Assembly: GCF_026898135.2 (NCBI RefSeq)
Contig: NZ_CP114035.2
Span: 4,443,501 to 4,507,500, forward strand
Direction of reading: 5' to 3'
Origin: Pseudomonas fortuita
GTDB taxonomy: Bacteria > Pseudomonadota > Gammaproteobacteria > Pseudomonadales > Pseudomonadaceae
DNA length: 64,000 nt
Shown: positions 54,892 to 63,382 of the stretch, in pieces
Layout of the letters: each line of letters begins with the position of its first letter
How positions within the stretch are numbered: position 1 is the first letter of the stretch
Made by a program: the position numbers and the translations under genes
Notes under the pieces: generated by a model
Seen by the model: only the letters and a program-made list of their open reading frames with translations
What the model was told of the DNA's origin: nothing
Database searches by the model: none

Positions 54892-55818
54892 TCAGGTCTG
54901 GCGGAATACCAAGGCCTTGAGCCCCCCGGCCGGGTCCACATCCGGAAACTCCGGCGGGTTTTCCAGCCGCTCGACAAACGCCAGCGATGGCGCCTGCTCA
55001 GCCATCCCCTCGATCAGAAACTCCGGCCCGATCGCCGGGTCGTTGACACACGCCAGCACCGTTCCACCGGCGCTCAGCAACTCTGGCAAACGCCGCAGGA
55101 TCTTCGCGTAATCCTGGGTCAGCACGAAGCTGCCACGCTGGAAGGTTGGCGGGTCAATGATGATCAAGTCATAAGGCCCGTACTTGCGCACCTTGCCCCA
55201 CGACTTGAACAGCTCATGCCCCAGATACGCCACCCGCGATGCGTCATGGCCATTGAGGCGGTGGTTGTCCCGACCCCGTGCCAGCGCCGACTTGGCCATG
55301 TCCAGGTTCACCACCTGCTCGGCGCCCCCGGCAATCGCTGCTACCGAGAAGCCGCAGGTGTAGGCGAACAGGTTCAGCACGCGCTTGCCCGCCGCCTGCT
55401 CGCGCACCCAGCGGCGGCCATAGCGCATGTCGAGAAACAGGCCGATATTTTGCCGCACCCCCAGGTCCAGCAAGTAGGACAGGCCGTCCTCGACCACCTC
55501 ACGTTGCTGACACGGCTCACCCAGCAGCCACTGACCAGGGCTGTCGGGCAAGTAGCGGTGCTGGATGAGGATGGCTTGGCCGGCCCATTGCGGGCACTGG
55601 GCCAGGTTGCGCAGCATGGCTTCCAGTTCGGCCAGTTGGCCCTCGGGCAGCTCGCGGAAGAGGGCTACCGAGAGCACGCCTTGCAGCCAGTCGACAGTGA
55701 CCTGCTCCAGGCCTGCCCAGCAGCGGCCACGGCCATGGAACAGGCGGCGGGTTTCCTGCGGGGCAGGGTCGAGGGCGGCGAGCAGGTGTTGCTCCAAGGT
55801 GTGAATCGGGGAAGTCAT
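54892..55818 (-). CDS. Class I SAM-dependent methyltransferase, RlmI/RlmK-like
   Basis: A 308-residue protein. An N-terminal substrate domain (about 1-110) is followed by LGVRQNIGLFLDMR, the SAM-binding motif VLNLFAYTCGFSVAAI (about 146), the acidic loop NLDMAKSALARGRDNHRLNG and the catalytic IIIDPPTFQRG (about 223). The DPPxF motif points to modification of a base, most likely in 23S rRNA. The exact site is not known from sequence. Confidence 0.85.
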   Translation of the reverse strand: MTSPIHTLEQHLLAALDPAPQETRRLFHGRGRCWAGLEQVTVDWLQGVLSVALFRELPEGQLAELEAMLRNLAQCPQWAGQAILIQHRYLPDSPGQWLLGEPCQQREVVEDGLSYLLDLGVRQNIGLFLDMRYGRRWVREQAAGKRVLNLFAYTCGFSVAAIAGGAEQVVNLDMAKSALARGRDNHRLNGHDASRVAYLGHELFKSWGKVRKYGPYDLIIIDPPTFQRGSFVLTQDYAKILRRLPELLSAGGTVLACVNDPAIGPEFLIEGMAEQAPSLAFVERLENPPEFPDVDPAGGLKALVFRQT

Positions 55819-55857
55819 GGTGGGTCGCAGGCTGGCAAAAGCGGCATTCTACCTTGA

Positions 55858-55953
55858 GGGCCTCTTCACGGGTAAACCCGCTCCCACAGGGACCCCACAG
55901 TATTCAGAGCTACGGTGATCCTGTGGTAGCGGGTTTACCCGCGAAGAGGCCGG
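55858..55953. repeat. REP pair
   Basis: GGGCCTCTTCACGGGTAAACCCGCTCCCACAGG with inverted copy ending GGGTTTACCCGCGAAGAGGCCGG. Confidence 0.92.
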
Positions 55954-55963
55954 CAAGGTCACT

Positions 55964-56860
55964 TCAATTCTTGGCTGCAAGCCGCGCCGGCCGGAACCAC
56001 CATCCCTGCTGCATCCCCGCCGCTGCCAGCAGAATCAGCCCTACCCCCAGCCATTGCAGCGGCACCAAGCGGTGCCCGAAGGCCACCCAGTCCACCAGAA
56101 TCGCAGCAATCGGGTAAATGAATGACAGCGCCCCCGTCAACGCCGTGGGCAAACGCTGAATGGCACTGTACAGCAGCACATACATGAGGCCGGTGTGGAC
56201 GATGCCCAGCATCAACAGGCTGGCCAGCGCTGGCACTTCACCCGGCAATCCGCCGAGCTTGACCCACGGCGCCAGCACCAGTACACCCGTCGTTACCTGA
56301 ATCAACGCGATCAGGTGAGGTGGCGTGCCTTTCAGCCGCTTGATGATCAACGCCGCAATGGCATACAAAAACGCCGCACCCAGTGCCAGGGCAATGCCCA
56401 GCAAGTATTCCTCACCGCCGCCCTGCCCCGCACCATGGGCGCTGACGATGGCCAACATGCCGAGGAACGCCACGCTAAGCCATGTAAGCTTGGCCAGTGT
56501 GATCTTTTCGCCCAGAAACAGCGCTGCCAGCCCCACCAGCATGAACGGCTGCACGTTGTACACCGCGGTCCCGATGGCGATCGACGCACGGGAATACGAG
56601 GCAAACAGCAGCAGCCAGTTGCCGACAATGGCCACGCCGCTGGCGATCGCCAACAGGAACGCCGTGCGGCTGATGACTCCGGCCCGCAAAAAGCCGAAAG
56701 CGGCGCAAATCACCAGCAGGGTCACGGCACCGAACACGCAGCGCCAGAACACCACCTCGAGCACCGGCTGCCCCGACACCAGCACGAACCAGCCGATGGT
56801 CCCGGAAATCAGCATGGCGGCGACCATTTCCAGCGAGCCACGGCGCAACGAACTGTCCAT
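55964..56860 (-). CDS. EamA/DMT-family transporter
   Basis: A 298-residue inner-membrane protein with ten predicted helices in two EamA repeats (first about 8-140, second about 150-285). FLGEKITLAKLTWLSVAFLGM and the equivalent end of repeat two (RLVPLQWLGVGLILLAAAGM) mark the two copies. The substrate is unknown; metabolite or amino-acid export is usual. The start at 56860 has GGGAGG 6 nt upstream. The longer start at 56896 has none. It is divergent from an Lrp-family gene, its probable regulator. Confidence 0.88.
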   Translation of the reverse strand: MDSSLRRGSLEMVAAMLISGTIGWFVLVSGQPVLEVVFWRCVFGAVTLLVICAAFGFLRAGVISRTAFLLAIASGVAIVGNWLLLFASYSRASIAIGTAVYNVQPFMLVGLAALFLGEKITLAKLTWLSVAFLGMLAIVSAHGAGQGGGEEYLLGIALALGAAFLYAIAALIIKRLKGTPPHLIALIQVTTGVLVLAPWVKLGGLPGEVPALASLLMLGIVHTGLMYVLLYSAIQRLPTALTGALSFIYPIAAILVDWVAFGHRLVPLQWLGVGLILLAAAGMQQGWWFRPARLAAKN

Positions 56861-56993
56861 CTCACACCTCCCGTTGTTGATGGCAACAGTATGCAAAGGT
56901 TACAGCTCAGCCTTCCAGCGGATAACCAAGGCAGATTTGCAGCCTTGCCTTTACTATCAAGGCAAATTACGCGAATTACCTGACGAGGTGACC

Positions 56994-57431
56994 ATGACCG
57001 ATGCCATCGACCAACTGTTGATCAATGCACTGATGGAAGACTCGCGCCGCTCGCTCAAAGCCCTGGCGCAAGTCAGCGGGCTGTCCGCGCCCAGCGTCAG
57101 CGAGCGCCTGCGCCGCCTGGAAGAGCGCGGTGTGCTGCGCGGTTACACCGTGGAGGTCGATCCGCGCGCCTTTGGTTACCAGTTACAGGCCATCGTGCGC
57201 ATCCGCCCACTGCCGGGCCAGCTGCAGGAGGTAGAACGGCAAATCATCGCCATCCCCGAGTTCACCGAGTGCGACAAGGTCACCGGGGAGGACTGTTTCA
57301 TTGCCCGGTTGCATGTGCGCTCGATGGAGCAACTGGACACCCTGCTCGACCGCATCAATGTGCTGGCCGAGACCAACACCGCCATCATCAAGAAAAGCCC
57401 GGTGAAGCGGCGATTGCCGCCAATGGAATGA
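56994..57431 (+). CDS. Lrp/AsnC-family transcription regulator
   Basis: A 145-residue regulator: an N-terminal HTH (DQLLINALMEDSRRSLKALA, then VSGLSAPSVSERLRRLEERG) and a C-terminal RAM ligand domain. GAGG 6 nt before the ATG at 56994 fixes the start. The 133-bp gap to the EamA gene is short and divergent, suggesting it controls that exporter in response to a small molecule such as an amino acid. Confidence 0.93.
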   Translation: MTDAIDQLLINALMEDSRRSLKALAQVSGLSAPSVSERLRRLEERGVLRGYTVEVDPRAFGYQLQAIVRIRPLPGQLQEVERQIIAIPEFTECDKVTGEDCFIARLHVRSMEQLDTLLDRINVLAETNTAIIKKSPVKRRLPPME

Positions 57432-57444
57432 ATTCGCCTGTCCC

Positions 57445-57537
57445 GGCCTCTTCGCGGGTAAACCCGCTCCCACAAGTACTGCACCAGATTTGGGCTTGTG
57501 ATGAACCCTGTGGGAACGGGTTTACCCGCGAAGAGGC
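57445..57537. repeat. REP pair
   Basis: GGCCTCTTCGCGGGTAAACCCGCTCCCACAAG and inverted copy. It occupies the start of the 555-bp gap before the NCS1 permease. Confidence 0.92.
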
Positions 57538-57562
57538 TAGCGCAGAAAAACCTGACGATTTT

Positions 57563-57572
57563 TTGTACACAT
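57563..57572. promoter_or_regulatory. Weak GclR-type operator, distal to the NCS1 permease
   Basis: TTGTACACAT, one mismatch from the palindrome, within TTTTTTGTACACATAAA. Confidence 0.45.
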
Positions 57573-57652
57573 AAATGTCACCATAAGTGCCATTTTTGTG
57601 TGCACTTTCTTCAGAAACGCCCCATTGCGTTACACACTACCCGCAACTAATT

Positions 57653-57668
57653 TTGACCATTCGATCAA
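57653..57668. promoter_or_regulatory. RutR-like operator upstream of the NCS1 permease
   Basis: TTGACCATTCGATCAA matches TTGACCA-NN-TGGTCAA at 12 of 14 defined positions. A second, weaker GGTCAA half-site follows at about 57705. Confidence 0.6.
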
Positions 57669-57732
57669 CTAAATAGTCGACAGAAAATTTAAACCTGTTC
57701 ATTCGGTCAATTTATACCTCACTTATTTCATT

Positions 57733-57757
57733 AACTTATCTTTCAAAAAGATAAGTT
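57733..57757. repeat. Perfect inverted repeat in the permease leader region
   Basis: AACTTATCTTT-caa-AAAGATAAGTT: an 11-bp perfect stem, AT-rich, about 230 bp before the NCS1 permease. It resembles a regulator site or RNA hairpin. No T-run follows. Confidence 0.75.
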
Positions 57758-57822
57758 CGAAATGTCCATCTGTTACAACTTCCTTTCCCCTGGCATGGAA
57801 CTCGCTTTTGTGTGTTCGTGTT

Positions 57823-57832
57823 TTGTATACAA
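57823..57832. promoter_or_regulatory. GclR-type operator upstream of the NCS1 permease
   Basis: TTGTATACAA, a perfect palindrome, about 155 bp before the start codon. Confidence 0.68.
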
Positions 57833-57986
57833 CTTAAACAAAACATAAATACACAAGAACCCGCCACGCCGGTCCAAAACCGGCCGCCGCGCCCAGAACC
57901 CTGTGATGCCAAGCTGCACCGACGAGGTGGCGAGCCCGTGCGCATGCCCGCTCATCGCAGTCAAAGTGCATCAGGAGCCCGCCGGA

Positions 57987-59519
57987 ATGAGTAGCAGCCT
58001 CGACCTTGCCCCTGAACTATCCGTCGCCAGCACCCACCCCGCTTCCAACCTTGTTGGCGAGGTGCCGCAACTGGCGCTGAGCCCGCGCCTGCACAACCGC
58101 GACCTTGCCCCGACACGCACCGAAGGGCGGCGCTGGGGTGGCTACAGCATCTTCGCGTTGTGGACAAACGATGTGCACAATATTGCCAACTACTCCTTCG
58201 CCATGGGCTTGTTCGCCCTTGGCCTGGGTGGCTGGCAGATTTTGCTGTCGCTGGCCATTGGCGCAGCGCTGGTGTACTTCTTCATGAACCTGTCCGGCTA
58301 TATGGGGCAGAAAACCGGGGTGCCGTTCCCGGTCATCAGCCGCATTGCCTTCGGCATCCACGGCGCACAGATACCGGCGCTGATCCGCGCAGTCATTGCC
58401 ATTGCCTGGTTCGGCATCCAGACCTACCTGGCCTCGGTGGTGCTGCGTGTGCTGCTTACAGCCGTGTGGCCGCAAGTGGCGGCCTACGACCACGACAGCA
58501 TCCTCGGCCTGTCGAGCCTGGGCTGGGCGTGCTTCGTGTCGATCTGGCTGGTGCAGCTGGTGATCCTGGCCTACGGCATGGAGATGGTGCGCCGCTACGA
58601 GGCCTTCGCCGGCCCGGTGATCCTGCTGACCGTTGCCGCCCTGGCGGTGTTCATGTACGTCAAGGCCGACGCGCGCATCGCCTGGTCGGTCTCCGAGCCA
58701 CTGACCGGCGTTGATATGTGGCGCAACATCTTCGCTGGCGGCGCATTGTGGCTGGCGATCTACGGCACCCTGGTACTGAACTTCTGTGATTTCGCCCGCT
58801 CCTCGCCGTGCCGCAAGACCATCCGCGTCGGCAACTTCTGGGGCCTGCCGGTGAACATACTGGTGTTTGCCGTGATCACCGTGGTGCTGTGCGGCGCGCA
58901 GTTCCAGATCAACGGCCAGATCATCGACAGCCCGACCCAGATCGTCGCCGCCATCCCCAGCACGCTGTTCCTGGTACTGGGCTGCGTAGCCTTCCTGATT
59001 GTCACCGTGGCGGTGAACATCATGGCCAACTTCGTCGCCCCGGCTTTCGTGCTCAGCAACCTGGCGCCACGCCACCTGAACTTCCGCCGCGCGGGGCTAA
59101 TCAGCGCCACCCTGGCGGTGCTGATCCTGCCGTGGAACCTCTACAACAGTCCGCTGGTGATCGTGTACTTCCTGTCCGGCCTGGGCGCCCTGCTCGGCCC
59201 GCTGTACGGGGTGATCATGTCCGACTACTGGTTGCTGCGCAAAGGCTGCATCAACGTGCCGGAGCTGTACACCGAGCACCCGACCGGCGCCTACCACTAC
59301 AGCAAGGGCATCAACCTGCGCGCCGTGGCCGCCTTCGTGCCTGCTGCGTTGCTGGCCATCGTGCTGGCCCTGGTACCCCATTTCCACAGCGTGGCCCCGT
59401 TCTCCTGGCTGATCGGTGCTGGCATCGCCGCCGTCCTGTACCTGCTGATCGCACCACGCAACCGCCACTACCACGACGTCAGCGGCGAATGCATCGCCGT
59501 CGACCACAGCAGCCATTGA
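57987..59519 (+). CDS. NCS1-family permease, probably allantoin/hydantoin type
   Basis: A 510-residue transporter with about twelve helices. ALWTNDVHNIANYSFAMGLF (about 55) and FPVISRIAFGIHGAQIPALI are the NCS1 signature for hydantoin, allantoin and base transporters. The ATG at 57987 (AGGAG 9 nt before) is preferred over a frame start at 57903. Upstream are GclR-type and RutR-type sites. The next gene is a racemase-family protein. Allantoin or a related ureide is the likely substrate by context. Confidence 0.88.
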   Translation: MSSSLDLAPELSVASTHPASNLVGEVPQLALSPRLHNRDLAPTRTEGRRWGGYSIFALWTNDVHNIANYSFAMGLFALGLGGWQILLSLAIGAALVYFFMNLSGYMGQKTGVPFPVISRIAFGIHGAQIPALIRAVIAIAWFGIQTYLASVVLRVLLTAVWPQVAAYDHDSILGLSSLGWACFVSIWLVQLVILAYGMEMVRRYEAFAGPVILLTVAALAVFMYVKADARIAWSVSEPLTGVDMWRNIFAGGALWLAIYGTLVLNFCDFARSSPCRKTIRVGNFWGLPVNILVFAVITVVLCGAQFQINGQIIDSPTQIVAAIPSTLFLVLGCVAFLIVTVAVNIMANFVAPAFVLSNLAPRHLNFRRAGLISATLAVLILPWNLYNSPLVIVYFLSGLGALLGPLYGVIMSDYWLLRKGCINVPELYTEHPTGAYHYSKGINLRAVAAFVPAALLAIVLALVPHFHSVAPFSWLIGAGIAAVLYLLIAPRNRHYHDVSGECIAVDHSSH

Positions 59520-59535
59520 TCAGGGAGGACTGCCC

Positions 59536-60264
59536 ATGCGTATTCTGATCGCCAACGTCAACACCACCGAAGCCATCACCGAAGCCATTGCCCAACAGGC
59601 CCGTGCAGTAGCCGCACCCGGTACCGAAATCGTGGGGCTTACCCCTTGGTTCGGCGCCGAGTCGGTGGAAGGCAACTTCGAAAGCTACCTGGCTGCCATT
59701 GCGGTGATGGACCGGGTGCTCGCCTACGAAGGTCCTTACGACGCCGTGATCCAGGCCGGTTACGGCGAACACGGCCGCGAAGGCCTGCAGGAACTGCTGA
59801 ACGTGCCGGTGGTGGACATTACCGATGCGGCCGCCAGCACCGCGATGTACCTGGGCCATGCTTATTCCGTGGTAACCACCCTGGACCGCACCGTGCCACT
59901 GATCGAAGACCGTCTGAAGCTGTCTGGCCTTTATGACCGCTGTGCCTCGGTGCGGGCCAGCGGGCTGGCGGTGCTGGAGCTGGAAGCCGACCCGCAGCGG
60001 GCTGTGGAGGCGATTGTCGAGCAGGCCGAACGCGCCGTGCATGACGACAAGGCCGAAGTGATTTGCCTGGGTTGCGGCGGCATGGCCGGGCTGGACGAGC
60101 AGATCCGCCAGCGCACCGGCGTGCCGGTGGTGGATGGGGTGAGCGCAGCGGTGACCATTGCCGAATCGCTGGTGCGTATGGGCTTGAGCACCTCCAAGGT
60201 GCGCACCTATGCCACACCGCGGGTGAAGAAAGTGGTGGGTTGGCCGATGCGCCTAGGCCGCTGA
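59536..60264 (+). CDS. Asp/Glu/hydantoin racemase-family protein
   Basis: A 242-residue protein of the PF01177 family. MRILIANVNTTEAITEAI, the VPVVDITDAAASTAM segment (about 95) and the second active-site Cys region VICLGCGGMAGLDEQI (about 175) are conserved. The position of the first catalytic Cys (IACF in hydantoin racemases) reads AGYGEHG, so that Cys is absent. It follows the NCS1 permease by 16 bp. Allantoin racemase is tempting by context, but the missing Cys argues for caution. Confidence 0.85.
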   Translation: MRILIANVNTTEAITEAIAQQARAVAAPGTEIVGLTPWFGAESVEGNFESYLAAIAVMDRVLAYEGPYDAVIQAGYGEHGREGLQELLNVPVVDITDAAASTAMYLGHAYSVVTTLDRTVPLIEDRLKLSGLYDRCASVRASGLAVLELEADPQRAVEAIVEQAERAVHDDKAEVICLGCGGMAGLDEQIRQRTGVPVVDGVSAAVTIAESLVRMGLSTSKVRTYATPRVKKVVGWPMRLGR

Positions 60265-60283
60265 TCCTTCATTGGCCTGTACT

Positions 60284-60379
60284 GGCCTCTTCGCGGGCTT
60301 GCCCGCTCCCACAGGGACCTCACTGTTCTCAAAGATTGTGCGGCACCTGTGGGAGCGGGCAAGCCCGCGAAGAGGCCGG
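60284..60379. repeat. REP pair
   Basis: GGCCTCTTCGCGGGCTTGCCCGCTCCCACAGG and inverted copy, between convergent genes. Confidence 0.93.
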
Positions 60380-60384
60380 TACTA

Positions 60385-61578
60385 TCAACCCATCATCTCG
60401 ACCAAGCGCTGCGCACTGCCACAGGCCAGTGTAAACCCCAACGCCCCATGCCCCAGGTTCAGCCACAGGTTGCGATACACCGTCCCCCCTATGATCGGCA
60501 CCCCGGTCGGTGTCGCCGGTCGCATGCCCGCCCACTCCACCGCCTGCCCATAATCCGCAGCCATCGGTAATGTCTCCAGCGCCAGCCGTCGCATGCTCTG
60601 CAACCTGCGCTTTTCCACCGATTCGTCGAACCCGACAATGTCCACCATCGCCGCTACCCGCAGCTGCTGCCCCAGGCGGGCATAGACGATCTTGCGTTCA
60701 TAGTCGGTAAGGCTCACTTCCGGTGCCCGATGCCCAGTGCTGATCGGTGCCGTCAGGCTGTAGCCCTTCAGCGGGTAGACCGGTATCTGCACCCCCGGTA
60801 ATGCCAAGCTTGGGCCACGATGCCCGGCACACAGCACCAACTGTTCCACGGCCAGTTGCTCGTTGCCCAGTTGCAGCGCTACGACCTGGTCCTGGCGCCG
60901 TACCAGCTGCGTCACTGGCCGCCCAAGCAGGAAACGGCATTGCCCCGAAGCGCGCAACAGTGCCTCCAGGCGCTGGCAGAACAAGTGGCAATCGCCCACC
61001 TCTTCATCCGCTGTGAACACGCCACCCACAAACGGTGCGCCCTCCAGGGCGGGTTCCAGCGCGCGCAACTCGGCTGCTGCCAGCACCCGCTGGCTGGCCG
61101 GGTCCGTCAACTGAGCCCGGCCATGGGCAAAGGCCCGCTCGCTGCGAAAAGCCACCAGCTTGCCATTGCGCCGCCAGTTGAAATCACCCAGGTTCTGGTC
61201 CTCGCGCCATTGCGCCAGCACGGCCTGGCTGCGCAGCGCCAGCTCCAGCAGCTGCTCGGCATTTCGGCGATTGACGCTGCGCCGGCAAGCCAGGGTGAAT
61301 GCCAACAACCAGCGCCACTGCGCCGGGTCCAGGCGCAAGCGCAGGCGCAGCGGCGACTCGCCCTGCAATAGCCAACCCAATGCCTGCCACGGCACCCCGG
61401 CATCAGCCAGCGGCGCCACATAGCGATAGGACAATTGCCCGCCATTGGCGAAGCTGGTCGCCGACGCCAAGCTGTCGCGGGCCTCGATCAAATCAACCGA
61501 CCGCCCTTCACGAACAAGCGCGTAAGCCGTCGCCAGGCCAACCACCCCGCCCCCGATTACCGTTACCCGCTGCTTCAT
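60385..61578 (-). CDS. DadA-like FAD-dependent D-amino acid dehydrogenase
   Basis: A 397-residue oxidoreductase. The FAD-binding dinucleotide fold VTVIGGGVVGLATAYALVREG is at the N-terminus. DAGVPWQALGWLLQGESPL and PVYPLKGYSLT (about 260) match D-amino acid dehydrogenases, and the C-terminal WAGMRPATPTGVPIIG with LGHGALGFTLACG closes the FAD site. GGGA precedes the ATG at 61578. The position after the racemase does not prove a pathway link, since the two are convergent. Confidence 0.88.
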   Translation of the reverse strand: MKQRVTVIGGGVVGLATAYALVREGRSVDLIEARDSLASATSFANGGQLSYRYVAPLADAGVPWQALGWLLQGESPLRLRLRLDPAQWRWLLAFTLACRRSVNRRNAEQLLELALRSQAVLAQWREDQNLGDFNWRRNGKLVAFRSERAFAHGRAQLTDPASQRVLAAAELRALEPALEGAPFVGGVFTADEEVGDCHLFCQRLEALLRASGQCRFLLGRPVTQLVRRQDQVVALQLGNEQLAVEQLVLCAGHRGPSLALPGVQIPVYPLKGYSLTAPISTGHRAPEVSLTDYERKIVYARLGQQLRVAAMVDIVGFDESVEKRRLQSMRRLALETLPMAADYGQAVEWAGMRPATPTGVPIIGGTVYRNLWLNLGHGALGFTLACGSAQRLVEMMG

Positions 61579-61622
61579 CGCGCTTCCCTGTGGTGGCTTC
61601 CTGGCCAAACAGTACCAGCGGA

Positions 61623-62285
61623 TCAGGTCGGGCAGCTATGCGCACCGTCATTCAGGCCCTGGCGCACGTTGCGGCTGAGCAGGCTAGCCTTGCCGTCGTG
61701 CCAGGTCAGGGTCAGTACATAGAGGGTGTCGAAGTCATCGCCGTTCCAGTCCTGGGTGATCACCCGCTCTTCACCCAAGGCCTTGCCGGCCACCGTGTTG
61801 ATCAGTTCAGGCAGGTAGCCGTGGGACCAGGCGGTGTAGATGGTCGCGTTGCGGTATTTGTCGCTCAGTAATTCATCGGCCAGTTCATCGGTGTCGTTGG
61901 CGCCGTAGTCGATATTCACCGGCAAGCCGAGGCGGATGGCGCTAGGGGTGATGGTCATCAGCGGGCGGATGTAGCTGTAGCTTTCGTCCTTGCTGCCTTC
62001 CTCGACCTGCCGCGAAGGGTTGGCGGCAAACACGTAGTCTGCATTACCGAAGCGCTCTGGCAGCAAGGTTGCCAGGTCCAGTGCGCGATTGAGGCCCTGG
62101 CAGTTCAACTGGCCAAGCCCCTCACCCGGCTTCTCCGCATGGCGCAGGAACACCAGGGTCTGTGTGCCATCCACCGGTTGAGCCCGGCTGTCGACAGCCT
62201 CCAGCGCCAGCGGTACGCCGACGACCGTGAGTGCCAGGCTCAGTACCAGATGGCGACGACGGCGGAAGAATGTGGGCAACTTCAT
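61623..62285 (-). CDS. Histidine phosphatase-superfamily protein
   Basis: A 220-residue protein with an N-terminal hydrophobic helix (HLVLSLALTVVGVPLALEA) after a basic cluster (FFRRRR), so probably membrane-anchored or exported. The catalytic His is in LVFLRHAEKPG (about 46), and a second His is in AWSHGYLPELI. The start at 62285 puts the basic cluster next to the helix. Substrate unknown. Confidence 0.82.
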   Translation of the reverse strand: MKLPTFFRRRRHLVLSLALTVVGVPLALEAVDSRAQPVDGTQTLVFLRHAEKPGEGLGQLNCQGLNRALDLATLLPERFGNADYVFAANPSRQVEEGSKDESYSYIRPLMTITPSAIRLGLPVNIDYGANDTDELADELLSDKYRNATIYTAWSHGYLPELINTVAGKALGEERVITQDWNGDDFDTLYVLTLTWHDGKASLLSRNVRQGLNDGAHSCPT

Positions 62286-62492
62286 CAAGGCAGGCTCGTG
62301 TGGCAGAGAAAATCGGGTTGACCCGCCACATCGCCCCATCGGTTGCAGGGCGCCCTTGCAGTAAATGCCATCCTTGGCAACGAGTGAGCGTCAGAGTGCC
62401 CTGAACCCGTTTGGTTCCTCCCTGGAGGTGGATGCCGTTCCCTAGGCAAGCCTAGATTAGGGGATGGGTGTTGCTAAATTATGTCCGGTGCT

Positions 62493-62831
62493 TCAATCAT
62501 CCCGCGTCAGCACTTCCAGCAATTCGATCTCAAAGGTCAGGTCCGAGCCAGGCGGTATCGCCCCCACGCTGCGCTCGCCATAGCCCAAGTGTGCTGGAAC
62601 CTGCAGTTTGCGCTTGCCGCCAACGCGCATCCCCATCAGGCCCTGATCCCAACCTTTGATCACTCGACCGGTACCAATAACGCACTGGAACGGCTTGCCG
62701 CGTGACCAGGACGAGTCGAACTCGCTGCCATCAGCCAGCCAGCCAGTGTACTGGGTGGTGATCAGGGCGCCCTTGACGGCGGCTTTGCCTTCACCCTCGA
62801 CCAGGTCGATGATCTGCAGTTCTTGGCTCAC
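62493..62831 (-). CDS. FKBP-type peptidyl-prolyl isomerase
   Basis: A 112-residue single-domain FKBP. TTQYTGWLADGSEFDSSW, VIKGWDQGLMGMRVGGKRKL and GYGERSVGAIPPGSDLTFEI give the full active-site pattern. Two GTG codons stand 6 bp apart. The second, at 62831, lies 7 nt after GGAG and is the likelier start, while 62837 would add two residues. Cytoplasmic folding helper. Confidence 0.93.
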   Translation of the reverse strand: MSQELQIIDLVEGEGKAAVKGALITTQYTGWLADGSEFDSSWSRGKPFQCVIGTGRVIKGWDQGLMGMRVGGKRKLQVPAHLGYGERSVGAIPPGSDLTFEIELLEVLTRDD

Positions 62832-62913
62832 AGGCACACTCCAACGCTGAAAAACAAAGCCGCCCTTTTCTCAGGAATGCACGGGTTTGGCAAGAAGGAT
62901 CGACAGGCCACTT

Positions 62914-63321
62914 TTAACTGCTCTGCTCAAACACTTCTTGACCGGTCAGCTCTTTGGTCTGGTTGGCAAAGCAGTACCAGGCGGGCTTCTGCTCGACAAA
63001 AATCTGCAGATCGAAATCCCACTCCTGATCCCCATCCAGCAGGCCGACCGGCACCGCATGGAAGTCATTGGACTTCAGCCGGTAATACAGGTGCGTGCCG
63101 CATTGGCCGCAAAACCCTCGCTGCGCCCAGTCGGACGAATCGTAGACATTGGGGGTACGCCCTTCGATGACCGGCGGCTGGCTGCAATGCACCACCAGCA
63201 ACGGGCCGCCGGTCCACTTGCGGCACATGCTGCAATGGCAGGCGCTGATATGGGTGTTGTCGACGGTGACCTTGAGCGTGGTGGCGCCGCACAGGCAGGT
63301 GCCTTGTTTTTCCAGGGCCAT
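62914..63321 (-). CDS. GFA/CENP-V-family zinc protein
   Basis: A 135-residue protein of the glutathione-dependent formaldehyde-activating (GFA) fold. The zinc-binding Cys are in GTCLCGATTL, ACHCSMCRKWTG and FCGQCGTHLYYR. AAGGAG 6 nt before the ATG at 63321 fixes the start. The formaldehyde activity is doubtful for most of this family, so the function is open. Confidence 0.88.
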   Translation of the reverse strand: MALEKQGTCLCGATTLKVTVDNTHISACHCSMCRKWTGGPLLVVHCSQPPVIEGRTPNVYDSSDWAQRGFCGQCGTHLYYRLKSNDFHAVPVGLLDGDQEWDFDLQIFVEQKPAWYCFANQTKELTGQEVFEQSS

Positions 63322-63382
63322 GGCTGGCTCCTTGAGCGGAAGATGGGCCAGCAATTATAGATGCCAGCTGCAACGCGGTCGG

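Noticed and set aside
56325-57431. 368-residue frame that would fuse extra sequence to the Lrp regulator
   Set aside because: The first 220 codons are antisense to the EamA gene. The GAGG site and the family N-terminus place the real start at 56994.
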